Shown here: positions 57,862 to 59,768 of the stretch, one piece after another
Layout: each line of letters begins with the position of its first letter
Numbering within the stretch: position 1 is the stretch's first letter
From: Flavobacteriales bacterium
Lineage (GTDB): Bacteria > Bacteroidota > Bacteroidia > Flavobacteriales_E > Vicingaceae
Reading direction: 5' to 3'
Assembly: GCA_002706365.1 (NCBI GenBank)
Contig: PALM01000023.1
Span: 1-59,768 of the forward strand
DNA: 59,768 nucleotides
Made by a program: the position numbers and the translations under genes
Notes under the pieces: model-generated
The model's input: only the letters and a program-made list of their open reading frames with translations
Database searches by the model: none
Told to the model about the DNA's origin: nothing

Positions 57862-59487
57862 ATGAGTCAAGAGAATTATAATAACCTCCAAGAATTAGCA
57901 AATTCACTAAAAGAGGAAGAAATTAACTTAGCAAAAAAGCATTTAGTTGCTTTTGAGAGTTATCGTACGAAGACTCCATCACAAATGTTGCGTTTATTTA
58001 AATTAATTTTAAAAACGCCTGATATTCAGCTAGATAAAGCCAAGCGGTCAGTATCCCCTGATAACACATTAAAATCATTTAACCAGTTAGTTAAAAGAAC
58101 ACTGGATAGGGTTTTGGAATCCCTAATTCTTGATATCAATATCTCAAGAGGCGATCTATATAGTCCAGTATTTCAATATAGATTCAAAATAAGAAAGCTT
58201 ATTATGCAGGCTTCAATACTTCAAGGTAGGGGCTTGTCAAGTTTTTCTTTAAAAAATTTCAATTGGATAATAAAGACAGCTAAGAAGTATGAATTGTACG
58301 ATGAGCTTATAGAAACACTGTATTTAAAACAAGCGGTAGTTTTTAATAGAGATGGGCAGAAAGCATATGATAAGATAGCTGAAGAGATTGATTATTATGA
58401 GTCTTGTCGAAATCTTTTAAGGAAGTCAAAGGATTTGTATCGGTCTTTTTATGCAAGAGCTTCTTTTCAAGCTAATACAAAAAAACTGGTCTCAGAGTTA
58501 GAGTCAAGTTTAGCAAAGTTGGAGGAGGATAATAAAGAGTTAAAATCAGCCAACGTTAGTTTGTATATCTATCCATTGAAAATGGAAAGTGCAACACTTA
58601 AAAAGGACTTTGATGCCGGGTTAGATATTGGACTAAGGTTCATTGAGCTTTTGAAAACTAACCCTTCTATCTATTCCAAAATTAGAATTGGAATCTATTA
58701 CTCTAACCTAGCAGATAATGAAATTAGTGCATTTAGGTTTTCTAGCTCTCAACGGTTTTCGAATTACGCAATAGACTACTTAAGAGACAGGATGACCATT
58801 AATAATGTTATAGCAATTGAATTAAATGCTTTAGGTTTTTTCTTTGATGCAAAGTATCAAGATAGTTTAAAGTCAATAGATTCAATTATGAATGAACCAA
58901 TTATTGATAGATACAAATTACATAAGACCAAACTTTTTTATTACAAGGCTATGTCCTATTTCGCCCTGGAAGACTATAAAAAAGCATATTTACTTTTAAA
59001 TAACCTTCCCGACCTAGAGAAAGATAAGGAAGGGTGGAATGTGTGGATTAGAATAATGAGGATCATCTGCTCAATTGAACAAGAAAAAATCAATTTGATT
59101 GATTATGACCTTGAAAGTTTTAGGAAGTATATTCAAAGGGTAGAAAAGAAGTCTGAGATTATAGAAAGAGACAAGATAATCTTAAAGTTATTAATTGAGT
59201 TAGAAAAAAATGATTTTGACTATATATACATGCAGGATATTAAGTCTTTTAATAAAGACTTAGATAAAATACAATCAGTGAGTGGAGAGTACCTTTGGAA
59301 ACCAAACTCTCCTGAGTTAATCATATTTGATATTTGGCTAAAAGCAAAGATTAGTAATAATAGCTATCTAAATGAGTATGAAAAATTTAAGAAAAACTTA
59401 ACTCCTCAAAATAAAAATGTTTTGATAGTTCCTAGTAATGATGTAAATTCAAAACAAAGTCAAAGCCAGTTATCAATTGAGTTTTAA
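57862..59487 (+). CDS. Large all-helical protein of unknown function
   Basis: This 541-residue cytoplasmic protein has no signal or membrane segment and is predicted to be helical throughout. A charged N-terminal domain (KEEEINLAKKHLVAFESYRT, then LRLFKLILKTPDIQ) precedes TPR-like helical pairs (for example KLFYYKAMSYFALEDYKKAY). No catalytic motif is visible. Base composition is clearly more AT-rich than the neighbouring housekeeping genes. The last 11 bases overlap the following 84-codon gene. The layout resembles helical regulator families, but no DNA-binding motif is seen, so the function is open. Confidence 0.7.
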   Translation: MSQENYNNLQELANSLKEEEINLAKKHLVAFESYRTKTPSQMLRLFKLILKTPDIQLDKAKRSVSPDNTLKSFNQLVKRTLDRVLESLILDINISRGDLYSPVFQYRFKIRKLIMQASILQGRGLSSFSLKNFNWIIKTAKKYELYDELIETLYLKQAVVFNRDGQKAYDKIAEEIDYYESCRNLLRKSKDLYRSFYARASFQANTKKLVSELESSLAKLEEDNKELKSANVSLYIYPLKMESATLKKDFDAGLDIGLRFIELLKTNPSIYSKIRIGIYYSNLADNEISAFRFSSSQRFSNYAIDYLRDRMTINNVIAIELNALGFFFDAKYQDSLKSIDSIMNEPIIDRYKLHKTKLFYYKAMSYFALEDYKKAYLLLNNLPDLEKDKEGWNVWIRIMRIICSIEQEKINLIDYDLESFRKYIQRVEKKSEIIERDKIILKLLIELEKNDFDYIYMQDIKSFNKDLDKIQSVSGEYLWKPNSPELIIFDIWLKAKISNNSYLNEYEKFKKNLTPQNKNVLIVPSNDVNSKQSQSQLSIEF

Positions 59488-59731
59488 AGATTTAGATTTT
59501 TTAAATGACATTCTACCAACTCTATCGAGCTCAGAAACTCGATTAGTTAAAAAACTTATTCACGTTCAATTTAATGGGGTGGTTAGTAAGAAGCTAGAAA
59601 ATCTACTTAATAGATTAAAGAACCCTAAGGGAGCTCAATTTTTAAAAAATGAGATTTTTAAATCTAGCCTTGATGTAACCTTCCCTTTTCTCGAACCGGG
59701 TATAAATGTACTTTATCTTTCATTTAGTTAA
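59477..59731 (+). CDS. Small helical protein resembling the N-terminal domain of the preceding protein
   Basis: This 84-residue ORF starts at TTG 59477, overlapping the stop of the 541-residue gene by 11 bases, and ends in TAA. The pattern NDILPTLSSSETRLVKKL followed by KKLENLLNRLKNPK resembles the start of the preceding protein (LKEEEINLAKKHL, then LRLFKLILKTP). It may be a stand-alone domain, an inhibitor-like partner or a truncated duplicate. There is no signal peptide. The similarity was judged by eye only. Confidence 0.5.
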   Translation: MSFKDLDFLNDILPTLSSSETRLVKKLIHVQFNGVVSKKLENLLNRLKNPKGAQFLKNEIFKSSLDVTFPFLEPGINVLYLSFS

Positions 59732-59737
59732 GGTTCA

Positions 59738-59767
59738 CTTCATCAAAGCAAGCTTGCTTTGATGAAG
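59738..59767 (+). terminator. Perfect 30-base palindrome after the helical genes
   Basis: CTTCATCAAAGCAAG is followed directly by its reverse complement, with no loop bases, 6 bases after the last stop codon. It is probably a terminator or dispersed repeat; the window ends before any T-tract can be judged. Confidence 0.6.
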
Positions 59768-59768
59768 A

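Overview
The window is a chromosomal segment of a Bacteroidota bacterium, probably Flavobacteriia-like; the order cannot be fixed from sequence alone. The evidence is consistent: two secreted proteins end in type IX secretion (T9SS) sorting domains, DUF4294 and DUF2490 proteins are present, a beta-propeller/Y_Y_Y sensor is fused to a SpoIIE phosphatase, most genes lack Shine-Dalgarno sites, and many start codons sit a few bases behind a TAnnTTTG -7 promoter element. No phage, insertion sequence, CRISPR array or rRNA is visible. One tRNA (His) is present.

Layout. 1-5.3 kb: a CsbD-like stress protein, a PfpI/DJ-1 protein, then a sodium symporter, an M20 amidohydrolase and an alanine racemase on one strand. 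5.3-7.6 kb: envelope proteins on the minus strand. 8.1-15.3 kb: a secreted TPR-caspase protein translationally coupled to a propeller-SpoIIE sensor, then a T9SS cargo protein. 15.5-18.5 kb: tRNA-His with paired terminators, an M48 protease, a Gly/Asn-rich exported protein and about 1 kb of repeats holding a possible leader ORF. 18.5-24.2 kb: RNA-modification and housekeeping genes (miaA, cca, tsaC) and a 3-hydroxyacyl-CoA dehydrogenase. 24.5-27.8 kb: a polysaccharide-initiating sugar transferase, a lipoprotein and a Gfo/Idh/MocA oxidoreductase. 28-36 kb: pcm, outer-membrane and T9SS proteins, a DnaQ-like exonuclease coupled to a 44-residue membrane protein, an Nramp-like transporter, DinB, an MBL-fold hydrolase and ruvX. 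36-42 kb: maf, a UbiA prenyltransferase, an M61 peptidase, RidA, aroQ and xerD. 42-45.7 kb: an AraC/TPR regulator beside an MDR dehydrogenase and a DUF4386 protein. 46-50.8 kb: a Thr/Ser dehydratase-like enzyme, purE, purK and a fused hpt-adk gene. 50.8-56.2 kb: a PAS-SpoIIE protein, then an overlapping obgE-PAP2-crcB-pafA operon. 56.2-59.8 kb: an AT-rich island with two large helical proteins of unknown function around a 51-codon exported-peptide gene.

Two things stand out. First, the intergenic spaces carry many tandem arrays of different sequence that nearly all share a strict 7-base period (units such as GAGCCTA, GAATAAG, GAGTATG, ATGTGAA, CATATCC and TCTAGAN). In places one unit type grades into another without loss of register, and one duplicated segment differs by exactly one heptamer. 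Second, the island at the right end has the layout of a peptide-signalling module: a tiny signal-peptide-like ORF with a near-consensus promoter, divergent from a large alpha-helical protein, with recurring TCTTCAA-type motifs in the spacer. The second reading is inference and needs testing.
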